From the NCBI RefSeq assembly GCF_002079055.1, contig NC_047498.1:461299-525298 (forward strand): a stretch of 64,000 nt of DNA, read 5' to 3'. Below the pieces are notes generated by a model. The model worked only from the letters and a program-made list of their open reading frames with translations. It had not been told where the DNA came from and searched no databases. The DNA comes from Saccharomyces paradoxus. Lineage: Eukaryota; Ascomycota; Saccharomycetes; Saccharomycetales; Saccharomycetaceae. The first letter of the stretch is position 1. The number at the start of each line of letters is the position of its first letter. Position numbers and translations under genes: made by a program. This document shows positions 1 to 12,228 of this stretch, one piece after another.

Positions 1-952
1 ATTTAGTATTTGTAGGTGACCTGGATTATGGACAGAATATATCGATCGTCTAACAATAGCTATGTGTCACGTGATTTTTATTTTAATTTTGTGATGTGTC
101 TTCAAATTCATTAATTAGGGGTTAAGTGTTACCCTACTGTGCCCTAGAATTTCATAGCGTACCCTGACTCGTTTCGTTACTCATCGGCCCTGTTTTAACC
201 ATTTTGCCCTTTTCTGGCAAATATAATATGTCGGGCAATTTTGTCACTGGTTAGCGCAATAGGATTCGTTACCGCTGAGATAATATGACGGTGTTTTGAA
301 TTGGTCTGACTAGTAATCGATATTTTAGAAATTAATTAAGTGACCCGCGATGGTTATTAAGTCTCGACTTTTCTTCTAATTAAAATCCTTCTTTCTTACC
401 GGGGAAAATCATTTTTTATATGCTCATAAAAGAATGCGATTATTTGTTGTTCAATACTTCACGAATGGGAAGGTAATATTCCATCAGCTCATTTCTTTAG
501 GACCGCTAAATATAAAGCTTTAGCGTTATTGGTTATAAAAGACTAATGCTAACTGTGAAATTTATTTTCAACTAGCGGCGCTGCAGAATATAAGAAATCA
601 TGATTTATTCTTTCACACAGACTTCACACCATATTGTAAGTATGAAACAACAATTTTTCGTTCGAATAAGTAGTAGAGTTGAAAACTATTTTGCTGATCA
701 GAGATATGAAGATATAGGTGTGTGATAAGCCCGGAGTACGTCCTACGATGCATGATTATGGGTTATTACAGTATCATTCTGATGCTAGTTCTGTATCTGC
801 AGTACTTTTAAGCGCTAAGTGACAACCAAAACTGAGTAACGTCTCTGTTACCGGGGTTTCCTCGCTGTTGACGAAGGGAGGCTAGGGGATAGGATGGTAT
901 TTATCAGATCGATGTGTTGTATTCAGTTGTGCGGAAAGTGATAGATGTCCAT
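1..952. other. Left-edge spacer without a supported gene
   Basis: No long reading frame, RNA gene or repeat family is recognisable here. The stretch is A/T-rich. It holds a CACGTG E-box core at 68-73 (the kind of site bound by Cbf1 or Pho4) and a short GTAAC/GTTAC inverted pair near 836-851. In S. cerevisiae the region left of MAS1 leads towards the rDNA and the ASP3/5S repeats. I see no 5S rRNA and no asparaginase sequence in these bases. Confidence 0.5.
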
Positions 953-1147
953 ATGATCATATTATTGCCAAAAAAGAAAAGTTTTATTTTTCCTCACAAT
1001 GTATTGCTCGAAGCAATGGCCAACAGAAAACGATTGACAAACATGCTAAATAGTATTGTCCGAATCGTGTCGCATGCAAAGAAAGGGGATAAACTGAAAC
1101 TTTACATTAGCTATATACAATTGAATCATTCTTCATCTCTGAGGTGA
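953..1147 (+). CDS. Doubtful small ORF left of MAS1
   Basis: An ATG at 953 opens a 64-codon frame. The frame can be read from further upstream only by using a GTG start at 914, which yeast nuclear genes do not normally use. The predicted peptide is Lys-rich, with no signal peptide, membrane segment or motif that I recognise. It lies on the plus strand just left of the convergent MAS1. That is the approximate place of the small S. cerevisiae ORF YLR162W, but I cannot confirm that the sequences are related and the lengths differ (about 118 codons there, from memory). It may be chance. Confidence 0.15.
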   Translation: MIILLPKKKSFIFPHNVLLEAMANRKRLTNMLNSIVRIVSHAKKGDKLKLYISYIQLNHSSSLR

Positions 1148-1485
1148 CATATATTAACGGATTTTTTGTTTTGTTTCAACGATCTGAGAGGCAGTTTGAA
1201 TATTGAATGTGGGGAGCGTACTTTCACCCTCATTATAAGTGTTGTTTTGGGGGAGGAAGGTTCAATTACATCGTCAGACGTTGCATACGGGTAAGACGCC
1301 CAAAAAAGAAACATGCCAATATCGGTATCTTTTTTGACGAATGGGTACCAAACCGCTGATGTCCACTCCTAATTTTTATGTACCTGTATCTCATTTTAAC
1401 AAGAATTTATTGACATAAAAATTTATACAGTATGAAGAGGAAGTAAAATTTACGGAGATATGAATTTCCCTATAAATCGAGGTGC

Positions 1486-2874
1486 TTATTGGTTCAATTT
1501 TTCTTCGATATAGGAAACCTTAGGGACCGTGGATGTGTTCCCTAGGGCAACCATTGAAACTGGTTTGTTCTGTAATCTGTAATTTGCCCACATAATGATG
1601 TCATCCTTAGTAATTTTATCAACTTGCTCAAAAACCTCTTCTGGCGATAATCTCTTACCTGTTGTCACCACTTGTCTGCCGATATCTTCAACAATGGCCG
1701 TCGACCCATCTAATGATAGCAATAAAGCTGCCTTTAGCTGAGCCTTTGCCCTATTCACCTCGGCGTCTGAAATTTTGCCGGATTTTATTCTCTTCCATTC
1801 CTTTAAAATTTCGTCAACTATCAACTGCACGTTATGCTCATTAGAATCGGTTACTATGTACATCCCCCACAGACCTGAATCAGCGTATGATGTGGAGAAT
1901 GACATATACGAATTAGCCAAAGGACCATTTTGACTGGCTGCTACTGCCAATGGAGAGGGAGAGTTTGTGCCTGTTCCAATAGCTCTGTCCCAATTACCGA
2001 CAATCGCTTGTGTCGCCAGAGCTACAAAATAGTCAGGTGCAGACCATGAAACGCCCTCTAATGCAATAGCAATATGTGTAGTAGGTAACGTTTTTTCTTC
2101 GATGAACCTCTCACCTCTACAAAATATTGGTAATGGCCCCCTTGGTGAGCCCAATGGGACAGGCGATTCAGATTTGGGCACATGACCAAAGTATTTTTGA
2201 GCATATTGTACTAATTTTTCATGATCAACAGCGCCCGCACCTGCCAAGACCATTCTGTCACCTTTGTAGTTCTTCGTTATATAATCTTTCAAATCTGATC
2301 TTGTTATAGATTTAATATTTTTTATAGGTCCTAGAATGGTTCTTCCCAAAGGCTGGCCTTTATAGGTAATCTCATGAAGATGGTCAAAAACAACCTCATC
2401 GTGCATCTTGTCCACTTCTTCACTTTCTCTGATGATGACATCCCTTTCTCTTTCAATAGCACTACCGTTTAAAACTGACTTGGTTAAAATATCACTTAAG
2501 ATATCAACCGCCTTTGGAATATCTTCTTGTAGAGATTTAGCATAATAGACTGTATTTTCTCTTGATGTATACGCGTTCAAATGCGATCCGATATTTTCGA
2601 TTTCCAATTCAATTCCCTGTTGCGACCTATTCTGAGTACCCTTGAAGGCCAAGTGTTCTAGAAAATGGGCTGTACCATTGTTTTTTACGTTTTCTGCCCT
2701 AGAACCGGCGTCGACGAATATTCCAACAGTAGCCGAAGATGTATTGGGAATGTATTCTGTGGCAATTGTCAACCCATTAGGTAGTTTCGAGGTTCTGGTT
2801 CCTGGAATTTGCGAGGAAACTGTACTCAAAAGCCTCCTTGTATTGCGCAGCTTGGATACTGTTCTGGAAAACAT
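1486..2874 (-). CDS. MAS1: Mitochondrial processing peptidase beta subunit (Mas1)
   Basis: Catalytic beta subunit of the heterodimeric matrix processing peptidase, which removes presequences from imported mitochondrial precursors together with Mas2. The 462-residue product is the family length for yeast. It starts with an Arg/Ser-rich presequence-like segment ([17 protein letters not shown]) and carries the inverted zinc motif of M16 peptidases, HFLEH, at residues 70-74, with Glu73 as the predicted general base. The M16 N- and C-terminal halves follow. I chose the ATG at 2874 because it begins directly with the presequence. An in-frame ATG at 2931 would add 19 residues and cannot be excluded. 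The gene is divergent from SHH4, another mitochondrial gene. Identification is near certain from overall similarity to the S. cerevisiae protein. Confidence 0.97.
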   Translation of the reverse strand: MFSRTVSKLRNTRRLLSTVSSQIPGTRTSKLPNGLTIATEYIPNTSSATVGIFVDAGSRAENVKNNGTAHFLEHLAFKGTQNRSQQGIELEIENIGSHLNAYTSRENTVYYAKSLQEDIPKAVDILSDILTKSVLNGSAIERERDVIIRESEEVDKMHDEVVFDHLHEITYKGQPLGRTILGPIKNIKSITRSDLKDYITKNYKGDRMVLAGAGAVDHEKLVQYAQKYFGHVPKSESPVPLGSPRGPLPIFCRGERFIEEKTLPTTHIAIALEGVSWSAPDYFVALATQAIVGNWDRAIGTGTNSPSPLAVAASQNGPLANSYMSFSTSYADSGLWGMYIVTDSNEHNVQLIVDEILKEWKRIKSGKISDAEVNRAKAQLKAALLLSLDGSTAIVEDIGRQVVTTGKRLSPEEVFEQVDKITKDDIIMWANYRLQNKPVSMVALGNTSTVPKVSYIEEKLNQ

Positions 2875-3508
2875 GTTATGATCACTTATCACTTTTCTCG
2901 CTGGTTTGATGTGATGAAAGCAATAGTTCATGGTTCACCTATAACGTATAAATTCACTGCTCATTACTAAATAGGTAAGCCTAGCTGGATGGCTAACATC
3001 ACTATATACGTAAAAATAATCCTAGTCATTATAAGTAGTACATTGACCATTAATATCGCCCATTACCGACTGAGAAATTAACAGCAGTGGCTCGCCTTGT
3101 CCTAGTTCATGTTGAGTAAATTAATGCATGTATATAGTTTTACTAAAGTGGTGCATCTTACCTCTTCGCTCTCTTGAATAGATCAAGTTTTAAGGAGAAT
3201 GAAACTGGACCTTGCACCTCAATGCGGCTTTAACAAGACAGCTCCAGACCTACATATCCAAGCTGGAGTACCCTTATCCGGAATGATTGTTTTCAATATG
3301 ATTTAAAATAATAAGGGACGCATATGATAACCGAGAACGGCCAGTAGAAGGGCGCTGGCCATAGGTATCCCTTAATTATGACATTGATTTCAAAGAACCA
3401 AACCTATATATATTCTCAATTGCTAAAACAGGACAGACCGACCGTTTATCGGTTCTAGTAAATCAGTAACGATTGTCCAAAACATTTCCAATAACTAGGA
3501 AAAGAGGA
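2875..3508. promoter_or_regulatory. Divergent spacer between MAS1 and SHH4
   Basis: About 630 bases separate the two start codons, so both promoters must lie here. I see A/T-rich stretches and a TATATATAT run near 3404-3413, close to SHH4. I cannot identify a strong Hap2/3/4/5 CCAAT box or another named factor site. No reading frame of interest is present. Confidence 0.5.
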
Positions 3509-4027
3509 ATGTCGTTGACTAAGTTTTTAAAACCTCTTTGCGGAATAAGAAGCTTTCATTCTTCAATTGCCAGACCCTTTACCATTCCTTTTCTGCCAAA
3601 GATTCCACAGAAACCTGGAGGTGTGAGTGGGACCGCAAATGATTCCTCTTACATGCCGCCCGAAAGCAGAGCTCAGGGTTCGTACCACTGGATTGTTGAG
3701 CGTGGTCTCTCTTTAGCAATTCTTCCACTGATTGCGGTTCCCTTGGTCACTACGGGTCCTATTTCCACTTTTACTGACACATTTCTTTCCTTGGTTCTGC
3801 TGGGCCATTGTCATATCGGATTTCAGTCTTGCATTATAGATTATATTTCTGAAAGAGTCTATGGAAAGGTACACTATTATGCGATGTATTTACTGAGCTT
3901 GGGCTCCTTTTTATCATTGGTCGGTATATACAAATTAGAGAGCCAAGAAGCTGGTCTTATTGGGTCTTTAAAATCACTATGGGATAACAAACTTGTGCTA
4001 AAGAAGGAAGCAGTGGTCATCGATTAA
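3509..4027 (+). CDS. SHH4: Succinate dehydrogenase membrane-anchor paralogue (Shh4, CybS family)
   Basis: Predicted mitochondrial inner-membrane protein, paralogue of Sdh4, which anchors complex II. The 172-residue product has an amphipathic, Ser/Arg-rich presequence (about residues 1-25). Three hydrophobic segments follow, near residues 65-85, 89-110 and 127-147. The second contains the His-Cys-His and Asp-Tyr residues (HCHIGFQSCIIDY) typical of the CybS heme and quinone region. The frame extends upstream only through a TTG at 3473, so the first ATG at 3509 is taken as the start. S. cerevisiae Shh4 is of similar size (about 168 residues). It can form alternative SDH complexes, but its in vivo role is less clear than that of Sdh4. 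The C-terminus is slightly longer and Lys-rich. Confidence 0.93.
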   Translation: MSLTKFLKPLCGIRSFHSSIARPFTIPFLPKIPQKPGGVSGTANDSSYMPPESRAQGSYHWIVERGLSLAILPLIAVPLVTTGPISTFTDTFLSLVLLGHCHIGFQSCIIDYISERVYGKVHYYAMYLLSLGSFLSLVGIYKLESQEAGLIGSLKSLWDNKLVLKKEAVVID

Positions 4028-4126
4028 TCGTCACAGTTTTCTAAGGAGTGGCTACTTTTTATCATTCGCATTTATATATGTGTATTAAAAATACTTTAAT
4101 AAATTGATCATTCATCGTTTGTTTTA

Positions 4127-4888
4127 TTAGTCCCAATTTTCCATCAGAGCGTCTTTTATTGACTGAATGAATTCACCCTCTTCATCGACGTATTTTCTAG
4201 ACCAAAGTTCACCAGTATTATTAAACTCCATAGGTATTAAATGTGTTTTGGTCTGCAGACCAACTTTCGTCATGATGCATGCTGAATGCAACGCTATATG
4301 GTCTTTGAACAATTCTGGCAACTTGGCGGTGCTGCCATATTTCTGGTCATTTAATATGGGTTGATTTAAAATTTGAGAGACGTGATGCCGTATCTGATGT
4401 TTTTTTCCTGTCACCAATTGTAAAACAATACATTGCTCGTCAACTACCTTGAACTTAGTAATCTCTCTACCACCATGTGAAATCAAAAAATTATAGTGAG
4501 GCCCATAGTTAACTTCATAATTATTTGTTTCATTGAAATGAGCGGACGACTCGACAATGGCTACATACTTTCTTTTCAACTGATAGCCCTTATTACCGCC
4601 TTTCTGTAAAAACCTGGAGAATTTTACACTTGCATCCTTAGTCTTTGCAATCAGCATTCCCCCAGTTACGCAATGGTCTAACCTATGTACGGTCCGACAT
4701 AATTCTACTTGTTTGTGTGAGTAATAATCAGCTTTGAATCTCTCGAGTAGTGGAGTTGGGTCAAGATTAGGGTGTGTTCTCCCCCACGATCTCGAGTCTG
4801 GTGGCTGAGAAGGTATGCCAGGCGGTTTACTAACAATGAAATAATGTGCGTTTTCAAAAACTATTGGAATCTGCCTTTTCAGAGACAT
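4127..4888 (-). CDS. PUS5: Mitochondrial 21S rRNA pseudouridine synthase (Pus5)
   Basis: RluA-family pseudouridine synthase, which in yeast makes the single pseudouridine of mitochondrial 21S rRNA. The 253-residue product has the catalytic HRLD motif (VHRLDHCVTGG) at residues 68-77, with Asp71 as the predicted catalytic aspartate. It also has the later family block KHQIRHHVSQ, with conserved Arg. There is no obvious classical presequence beyond the first basic residues (MSLKRQ). Convergent with SHH4, with only about 100 bases between the stop codons; upstream lies the 3' end of SEC10. Length matches the S. cerevisiae protein within a residue or so. Confidence 0.95.
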   Translation of the reverse strand: MSLKRQIPIVFENAHYFIVSKPPGIPSQPPDSRSWGRTHPNLDPTPLLERFKADYYSHKQVELCRTVHRLDHCVTGGMLIAKTKDASVKFSRFLQKGGNKGYQLKRKYVAIVESSAHFNETNNYEVNYGPHYNFLISHGGREITKFKVVDEQCIVLQLVTGKKHQIRHHVSQILNQPILNDQKYGSTAKLPELFKDHIALHSACIMTKVGLQTKTHLIPMEFNNTGELWSRKYVDEEGEFIQSIKDALMENWD

Positions 4889-5051
4889 TAGAATATATCC
4901 TTCCCGACTTTGATCTCATAACTATTCATTGTTCCTTCTTTTTTTTCTTAAGCAGCTTTGTAGGCCTTTGAAAAAGCTAAGATGCAAATGGTGAAAATGC
5001 GACAGTTTTTTAACGTTAGCATTCTGCCAAGAAACGTAAATACTTTATGTA

Positions 5052-7667
5052 TTATCTAAAATTCAATTTAACGCTATTGATGAAATTGTCGTGGTTGAAG
5101 TCCTCTCTGTTGGAAATGTAGCTTTGGATAATATCTCTTCCAATATCTGCTAAATGACCCTCTTTGGTTAGTGATTCTAATAATTCAGGTTGAACGGTAA
5201 ATAGATTCGCGAGTTCTCTCAGAGTAGCGAATTTGTCTATCAAGTTTGCCACCCCCCATTCTTCTATCGCGGTCTGGTAGCCTATAATATCCTTTGTAAC
5301 TACAACACCGCCCACGGAATTTACTTGGAAGTGTGAATAATGCGACAGTAGTAAACTGTACAACTCTTCCCCAATTAATGTTAAAAATGTTTGTAAATTT
5401 TTTCCTTTGAGAAACTTCGAAGATTGTTCAAAGATTAAGTTTAAAATATTGACAATTTCAATTGCCGGTAAGGTATCCTGATCCAATAGCTCTTGAGATT
5501 TTGGCACAAAATCCTTCTTCTTTTGCTTACACAAAATTGTGGAAAATTTAGTTGAAATCACTGTAATGGTCTCTTGTAAGATTATATTGATCAGTATCTC
5601 CATCTTTTGAATTTGTGAATTTGTCATCTCAATAATTTGTGCTTTGATTTCTGGTGAATTATTTAATAATGGTAAGAAAATGGATTTGATAGAAATCGAC
5701 AATAAATCCAATATCTCCGTGCTCATTGAGATAAATTTTAAGAAATTCAGGTTTACCACTCCCGCTGTCTTGTTAATATCAACTTTACAAACTTTCCAGT
5801 AGGCAACTTCTAATGCAATTTCCATGTACGAATCAACAATTCCTAAAAACATTATTCTTAATATTTCTAGAATGTATAGATGCGCCTTATTTGGAATTAG
5901 TTCCATCACTCTTGCGGTAGACTCCACTACACATTTTAACATAGAATCGACATCGTTCAAAGAATAATTCGCCGGACTGTTTGGACTGTTATCAATATCG
6001 CTTGTTATAATATTTGAATTTATCAAACTTGAAGAGTTGTTTGTTACATCATACTGTGTAGAAGAAGAGCTATTGTTAAAAGAATCGCTCAAAGTATTTG
6101 TACGGTTTAGACTCAAATGATCTTTATCTAAGTGAGTTTTCAAAAAGGAATTAAACTGTGATAATTTACTTCTTGATGTTGAATCTTGACGAGAGTGTGT
6201 ATTTCCTCTGGGAGAATGCATGAATGCATCCACGTTGGTTGATAGTTTCTCTTTATACTTCTCTAATAGAATCCTCTTGTTGATTTCCTTATCATAGTTG
6301 ACAGTGAACTTGGATGTCATTTCCACTAGGATCGTTTCTAAAGATCTTTTCTCAATACCAAAATATTTAGACCTATCATATAGATAATGAGAAAACAAAT
6401 CAGCAAAGCATTGTTCCAAGGTTGTTGATAAAACTTGATTGCTATCGTCAATTTCCAGTAGTTGAAAATAATCATTTAAACTTTTAGTGAACTTACCAAA
6501 TAAAGTAAAAAGTCCATGTAATATTCTTACGTAAGCCAAATTTGAGATTGAGAGAGAATTCCTCAATAAAACTACAAATCTTGGTTCAATCTTTTGAGCA
6601 AAAACTCTTTGAATAAACAGCTGTATCACATGAGTAGCCTTTTCTTCAAAGACCCTTTTAACAATCTTGGATTCATTTTTTATTACAGTTTCCACATCAT
6701 TAATTAAACGTTGCATGAATGTTTCAACAATAACACTGTGGTTTTCAAAATCAATCAGCTCTTCTTTAAACTTCACATTCTTTATGAAAACATTCTCAAA
6801 TTCATTCTCCAAGTCAATCTGTTTGGTATCAATGAAATAGTCGTGCTGGTTGATGAAGCTTTGAATGACATTAACACCGCCATTAAAATTGTTGAGAATT
6901 ATGGCAATTTCATTTAATTTAGTAAAATTATTCTCTCTATAGGCTGAATTAAAATTCTCTAACAGCTCATTTTCCATCATTTCAGAGTATTTTTCAATAA
7001 CCAACTTTGTGTTAATCGTTCTTGGTATTGAACTTGTCTCCAGTTTGGATGATAATATTAGTAGATTCTTCATTAATTTCACAGACTTCAAATTTAACTT
7101 CCAATTTTTAGACAGCCTTGATTGTTCAATTATATCCGATTTTCCCATGGAATAGAAGTCGTTGTACCTACGAATCAATTCTACACTTTGAATATAGTTT
7201 TGTTTCTTCTTGATTGCTGTTTCTAATTTATCACCCAATGGTGAAACAACTTGAGTAACATTTGTCAAACGATCATCTAGTTTGTCAAAAGTGAGTAAAG
7301 TTGTGTGCAAATTTTTAGATAATTTTATGACATTTTCTGAATGTATGACTTCTTGACTAGCGACTTGTTCGGAATAATACTGTCTTTTATTTAATGTTTC
7401 CTCATTTAAGTTTTTCAGTTCCTTCAAGGTAGATTCAAAAGTTCTAATGTACGGTTTCGGATCTAATTGCTTCCAGATAGCCTCTCTAATTGCATCCTGA
7501 TCTTTTTCATTAGTTGTAAGATTTTTCGTGTTCGTATCAACTAACACGTCATTACGATGGTCTTTGCTCAATTCCTGGACGAATTCATTGACCGTTAATC
7601 CGCCCAGAAAATTGTCTGTTTTCAATAGCTTCTTCCATTTAGGATCGAGTTCATATAAAGAATTCAT
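5052..7667 (-). CDS. SEC10: Exocyst subunit Sec10
   Basis: Subunit of the eight-protein exocyst complex that tethers secretory vesicles to the plasma membrane at sites of polarised growth. The 871-residue product is the same length as S. cerevisiae Sec10. It is largely helical: an N-terminal coiled-coil region (about residues 90-160) is followed by long helical bundles typical of CATCHR tethering proteins. A Ser/Asn-rich, presumably disordered insert lies at about residues 480-560. No signal peptide or membrane segment is visible, as expected for a cytosolic tether. The start is an ATG at 7667. The gene diverges from RPS31 across a spacer of more than 1 kb. Confidence 0.96.
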   Translation of the reverse strand: MNSLYELDPKWKKLLKTDNFLGGLTVNEFVQELSKDHRNDVLVDTNTKNLTTNEKDQDAIREAIWKQLDPKPYIRTFESTLKELKNLNEETLNKRQYYSEQVASQEVIHSENVIKLSKNLHTTLLTFDKLDDRLTNVTQVVSPLGDKLETAIKKKQNYIQSVELIRRYNDFYSMGKSDIIEQSRLSKNWKLNLKSVKLMKNLLILSSKLETSSIPRTINTKLVIEKYSEMMENELLENFNSAYRENNFTKLNEIAIILNNFNGGVNVIQSFINQHDYFIDTKQIDLENEFENVFIKNVKFKEELIDFENHSVIVETFMQRLINDVETVIKNESKIVKRVFEEKATHVIQLFIQRVFAQKIEPRFVVLLRNSLSISNLAYVRILHGLFTLFGKFTKSLNDYFQLLEIDDSNQVLSTTLEQCFADLFSHYLYDRSKYFGIEKRSLETILVEMTSKFTVNYDKEINKRILLEKYKEKLSTNVDAFMHSPRGNTHSRQDSTSRSKLSQFNSFLKTHLDKDHLSLNRTNTLSDSFNNSSSSTQYDVTNNSSSLINSNIITSDIDNSPNSPANYSLNDVDSMLKCVVESTARVMELIPNKAHLYILEILRIMFLGIVDSYMEIALEVAYWKVCKVDINKTAGVVNLNFLKFISMSTEILDLLSISIKSIFLPLLNNSPEIKAQIIEMTNSQIQKMEILINIILQETITVISTKFSTILCKQKKKDFVPKSQELLDQDTLPAIEIVNILNLIFEQSSKFLKGKNLQTFLTLIGEELYSLLLSHYSHFQVNSVGGVVVTKDIIGYQTAIEEWGVANLIDKFATLRELANLFTVQPELLESLTKEGHLADIGRDIIQSYISNREDFNHDNFINSVKLNFR

Positions 7668-9195
<1,528 letters not shown>

Positions 9196-9372
9196 GTAGA
9201 GTATATTTAATAAACTTATATATTTTAATTGATCGTTAAATTTTTTAAAGGCTTTTGGTATTGTCATTATTTACTTTCTATTTACAACAAAAGAACAAAT
9301 GAATAGATAGACAGTGGAGGAATATAATATAAATAGTATGCAGTGCCATATGCGATCGGGGAGGCTGTATCT

Positions 9373-10065
9373 CTAATTTTCGTGGTTGTATGCGTCTCTA
9401 AACAAGTCAATATTTTGCTGCAAAATGGTTCTGCCGCTCCTTTCAGTTCCTTTAAGAAGCGTCCCCGCCGATATTTTAACATCTTCCATAGTTTCATTAA
9501 CTTTACTGACAAATTGGTTACTCAAGTCATCAACATGTTTTTCCCAATTTTCACTAAATACTTGTAAAACGGTATCGAATCCCATTTTACCCTTTTTAGC
9601 GTTCTCGCAAAATCTCTGCACAGACCAGTCTTCCATCTTATTACATAGCTTCCTGATGGATCCATATGCGGTAATTTGGGCTTCCTGCTGAAAAAGTGTT
9701 TTATTAGCAGAGTCATCTGGATGCGGGCTATACGTTACAGTCTCGTAGACTTTCAATAAATTACACATCGTTAAATTACAGCTTCTCATGGTCAAGCTCT
9801 GATTATTCAAGTCCACGACGGAAACTTCTCTAACATGACTCATATTGGTTCCTCCCAGCATCATCATGATCCATTTTGGAACACCTTGTTTTACAGTGAT
9901 CAGCCGTTCAGTAACTAAGACCTTACCTTGGTCTTTCAATTCTCTTCTTAAAACATCCACAGCGATGACATGTGTAGATATTTCATTTGGATATTTTTTC
10001 CAGTTAGCGGCAGTTACTTGGTCCCATGGATAATTGAAATCGTAACTATTTTGAAACAACTTCAT
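9373..10065 (-). CDS. UPS2: Intermembrane-space phosphatidylserine transfer protein Ups2
   Basis: PRELI/MSF1-family lipid transfer protein of the mitochondrial intermembrane space. With Mdm35 it carries phosphatidylserine to the inner membrane for conversion to phosphatidylethanolamine. The 230-residue product opens with the family signature (MKLFQNSYDFNYPWDQV) and has the PRELI domain over about residues 1-175. A helical C-terminal extension includes a Val/Asn/Glu-rich segment. No cleavable presequence is visible, consistent with Mdm35-dependent import. A shorter paralogue, UPS1, lies about 40 kb to the right on the same strand. It is convergent with RPS31 and downstream of APS1. Confidence 0.96.
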   Translation of the reverse strand: MKLFQNSYDFNYPWDQVTAANWKKYPNEISTHVIAVDVLRRELKDQGKVLVTERLITVKQGVPKWIMMMLGGTNMSHVREVSVVDLNNQSLTMRSCNLTMCNLLKVYETVTYSPHPDDSANKTLFQQEAQITAYGSIRKLCNKMEDWSVQRFCENAKKGKMGFDTVLQVFSENWEKHVDDLSNQFVSKVNETMEDVKISAGTLLKGTERSGRTILQQNIDLFRDAYNHEN

Positions 10066-10384
10066 TATCTTCGTTTAATTATTCTTTATTATTTTTCTAA
10101 TTTGTGAATAACTAACTAACTATTCTTATGTTCTATTGATGCTTGAATTCAAAAATATGTATATCGCTTTTTTATGATAATTTTATCGCATATATATTCT
10201 TTATATTTTTCACATTCATTGCTTTTTACCGCTCTGACCAATCAACGTTATGCCGATGCTCGCAAAAGTTATTCTTGTCCGGGCAACAGCTTTTGCGATA
10301 ATGCGGAAATAATAGCAGAGCCCCTCCCACCTCCTTCCATTTCTTTTCTTCTCTTTTCCTAATATTCCATTGTTTTGAGTAGTT
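10066..10384. promoter_or_regulatory. UPS2 upstream region and APS1 3' end
   Basis: About 320 bases between two minus-strand genes. The only obvious structure is a pyrimidine-rich run at about 10320-10362, just after the APS1 stop, and A/T-rich sequence next to the UPS2 start. I see no named factor site. Confidence 0.4.
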
Positions 10385-10855
10385 CTAACTCAGTACCCTT
10401 TCCAGATTCTCGTTGCTCTCCATGGTGTCCATCACGGTCACATGGTGCAGCACTTCCTTCCTACTGCTCTCTGCGATGGACCCATCGCACATAATCATCT
10501 CATTCAAAATATCGTAAACCTTGTTGAAGTTAAATATTATGTCTAACTCACAGACATTGCCGAAATAAGTGTCCATTGTTTCGACAAACCGATGGATGAT
10601 TTCCAAGGTCAACAGTTCATTGTCAACATCGGGCGTTACCCCAACAATAAAGTACAGACTGGCATATCGCTTGTATACCACTTTGTGGTCGCTATACTCG
10701 ATTATGTTACACATTTTGGGTTTTCTTGCCAAAATCGTAGGTGTCAAATCTTTCACTATTTTTGTCTTTTCACCAGCGGACATTGCCGTGTACCATTTCT
10801 TCAATCTGATTTTTCCTTGTCTAGAAACTAGCATTAAATATTTTAGTTGCGTCAT
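10385..10855 (-). CDS. APS1: AP-1 clathrin adaptor small (sigma) subunit Aps1
   Basis: Sigma1 subunit of the AP-1 adaptor complex, which works with clathrin in sorting between the trans-Golgi and endosomes. The 156-residue product is a complete adaptin small-chain (longin-like) fold, beginning MTQLKYLMLVSRQGKIRLKK. It contains the family block around IIHRFVETMDTYFGNVCELDI (residues about 86-106). Length equals the S. cerevisiae protein. No signal peptide or membrane segment is present, as expected for a peripheral coat subunit. Start is the ATG at 10855. Confidence 0.97.
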   Translation of the reverse strand: MTQLKYLMLVSRQGKIRLKKWYTAMSAGEKTKIVKDLTPTILARKPKMCNIIEYSDHKVVYKRYASLYFIVGVTPDVDNELLTLEIIHRFVETMDTYFGNVCELDIIFNFNKVYDILNEMIMCDGSIAESSRKEVLHHVTVMDTMESNENLERVLS

Positions 10856-11062
10856 CCCTGTATATATGTGTGTATCTGTCTATAAGCGTCCTGAATCGCT
10901 CTTGGCTTCCTGAGTAATTGTTGTCATACATCTTATTCGTTCATCACCATTTTTACCCATGGCCGTTTCGGCTAAATTTGTTACCCGACTGAATGTTTCT
11001 GTTCACTATGTATTATAAAAGAGAAACTACACATAGGCGCGTGCATTACCTTCAGGATGGCT

Positions 11063-11965
11063 TTACTCGTCGCTTTTGTCTTCCACCGGTGGGACCCATG
11101 CCGCAGGTTTGAAATACTCTTGGTCATTCGCCACATCTTTCCCATACTTTTCTTTGTCGTCGGCAAACTCTAGCAAGTATTCCAGCTCTAATTCATGACA
11201 TTGTCTGCCAAGAATGACCAGCGAGTGCAATGGCTCACCCGAATCGTAATTGGCCAATTCACTTATGGTACCAGACTTGAAGCTTTGGGAACTTGATCCT
11301 AATCTACTAATTGCAACGGCAGGAGTATCTGCAGTGTACGCCTTCGTGCCTCTTTTCTCTTCAATCTCTAATAACTGTTGACAACATTGTGCGATAGACA
11401 TATACCTTGGTGGTTCGTAAATTAGTCTGCCACGGGCCATATTTTCAATGCTTTGTTCCTTAACCTTAATATCCAATAACACTAAAGTATGAAGGCCAAT
11501 TTTTCTATTTTCCCAGATCTTGTCATACCATGAGTCAGGTCTCCAATTATCGGTGAAGAATACCATGGAGACGGTTTGACCGAAGTTATACAGTTGCAAG
11601 CCACATGCTCCAACCGCATTCATAACAGATGCATTATGAATAATTTCAACGGGAATTGCCTCACGTTTAGCTCTAAGGACCAAATCCGTGTGTGTGGTGG
11701 CACCAAATGGATCACCCACGACCAAGAAAGCAACGTCTTCCTTATCAGCGTTATACAAAATCTGTTTGGAACCGGTCTCAACTAATTCTCTATCAGCCAA
11801 GATGATCTCCTTACCATAATATGCTTCTAACTCTTCTTGGCTGGCAGCCATTAAGATGCTGGTATAGTGCTCTAAATAAACTCTAGAACATTTCTTGATA
11901 GCTTCCAAACCACGAACAGTGATGTCTGATTTGTAAGATAGACCAAGCCCAATCAAATAAAGCAT
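11063..11965 (-). CDS. DPH5: Diphthine synthase Dph5
   Basis: AdoMet-dependent methyltransferase of the diphthamide pathway, which modifies the target histidine of translation elongation factor 2. The 300-residue product has the tetrapyrrole-methylase-like fold. The N-terminal strand-loop [19 protein letters not shown] begins it, and a [16 protein letters not shown] block (about residues 85-100) forms part of the AdoMet pocket. The length is that of yeast Dph5. It diverges from TAG1 across about 260 bases. Identification rests on near-complete similarity to the known yeast protein. Confidence 0.97.
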   Translation of the reverse strand: MLYLIGLGLSYKSDITVRGLEAIKKCSRVYLEHYTSILMAASQEELEAYYGKEIILADRELVETGSKQILYNADKEDVAFLVVGDPFGATTHTDLVLRAKREAIPVEIIHNASVMNAVGACGLQLYNFGQTVSMVFFTDNWRPDSWYDKIWENRKIGLHTLVLLDIKVKEQSIENMARGRLIYEPPRYMSIAQCCQQLLEIEEKRGTKAYTADTPAVAISRLGSSSQSFKSGTISELANYDSGEPLHSLVILGRQCHELELEYLLEFADDKEKYGKDVANDQEYFKPAAWVPPVEDKSDE

Positions 11966-12228
11966 TCTTCTCAGTGTTCTTCTTTTCCTATATATGCTGT
12001 TAAGTCGCTACTTTGCTAACAACATCGGAAAAAAAAATTTCATCCCATCGCTTACTTAACTTTTTTTAAAGCGCATGCATGGGGTTATTCAATTCTCTTA
12101 GGAGATAAATGAGAAAGCACCAGGATCAAGAAAGAAAACTGTATGAGAGAAGAAGACACAAGATCTTCTTGTTTTAAGGGATTTTTTAATTGTTTGCGTG
12201 TAGTGCATTACTCTTTGAACCTTATCAG

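Noticed and set aside
67-120. TCACGTGAT followed by A/T-rich sequence, resembling a centromere CDEI-CDEII start
   Set aside because: No CDEIII element follows, and this region of chromosome XII is far from the centromere.
3473-3508. Longer N-termini starting at TTG for SHH4, and likewise at 12190 (TAG1), 19986 (RFX1), 25142 (SAM1), 44251 (ATG26), 58835 (YKE2) and 62085 (QRI5)
   Set aside because: Yeast nuclear genes start at ATG with rare exceptions. The first ATG gives the known protein in each case.
10569-10913. Plus-strand frame overlapping APS1
   Set aside because: It is antisense to a well-conserved gene and has no family features; probably equivalent to a dubious ORF.
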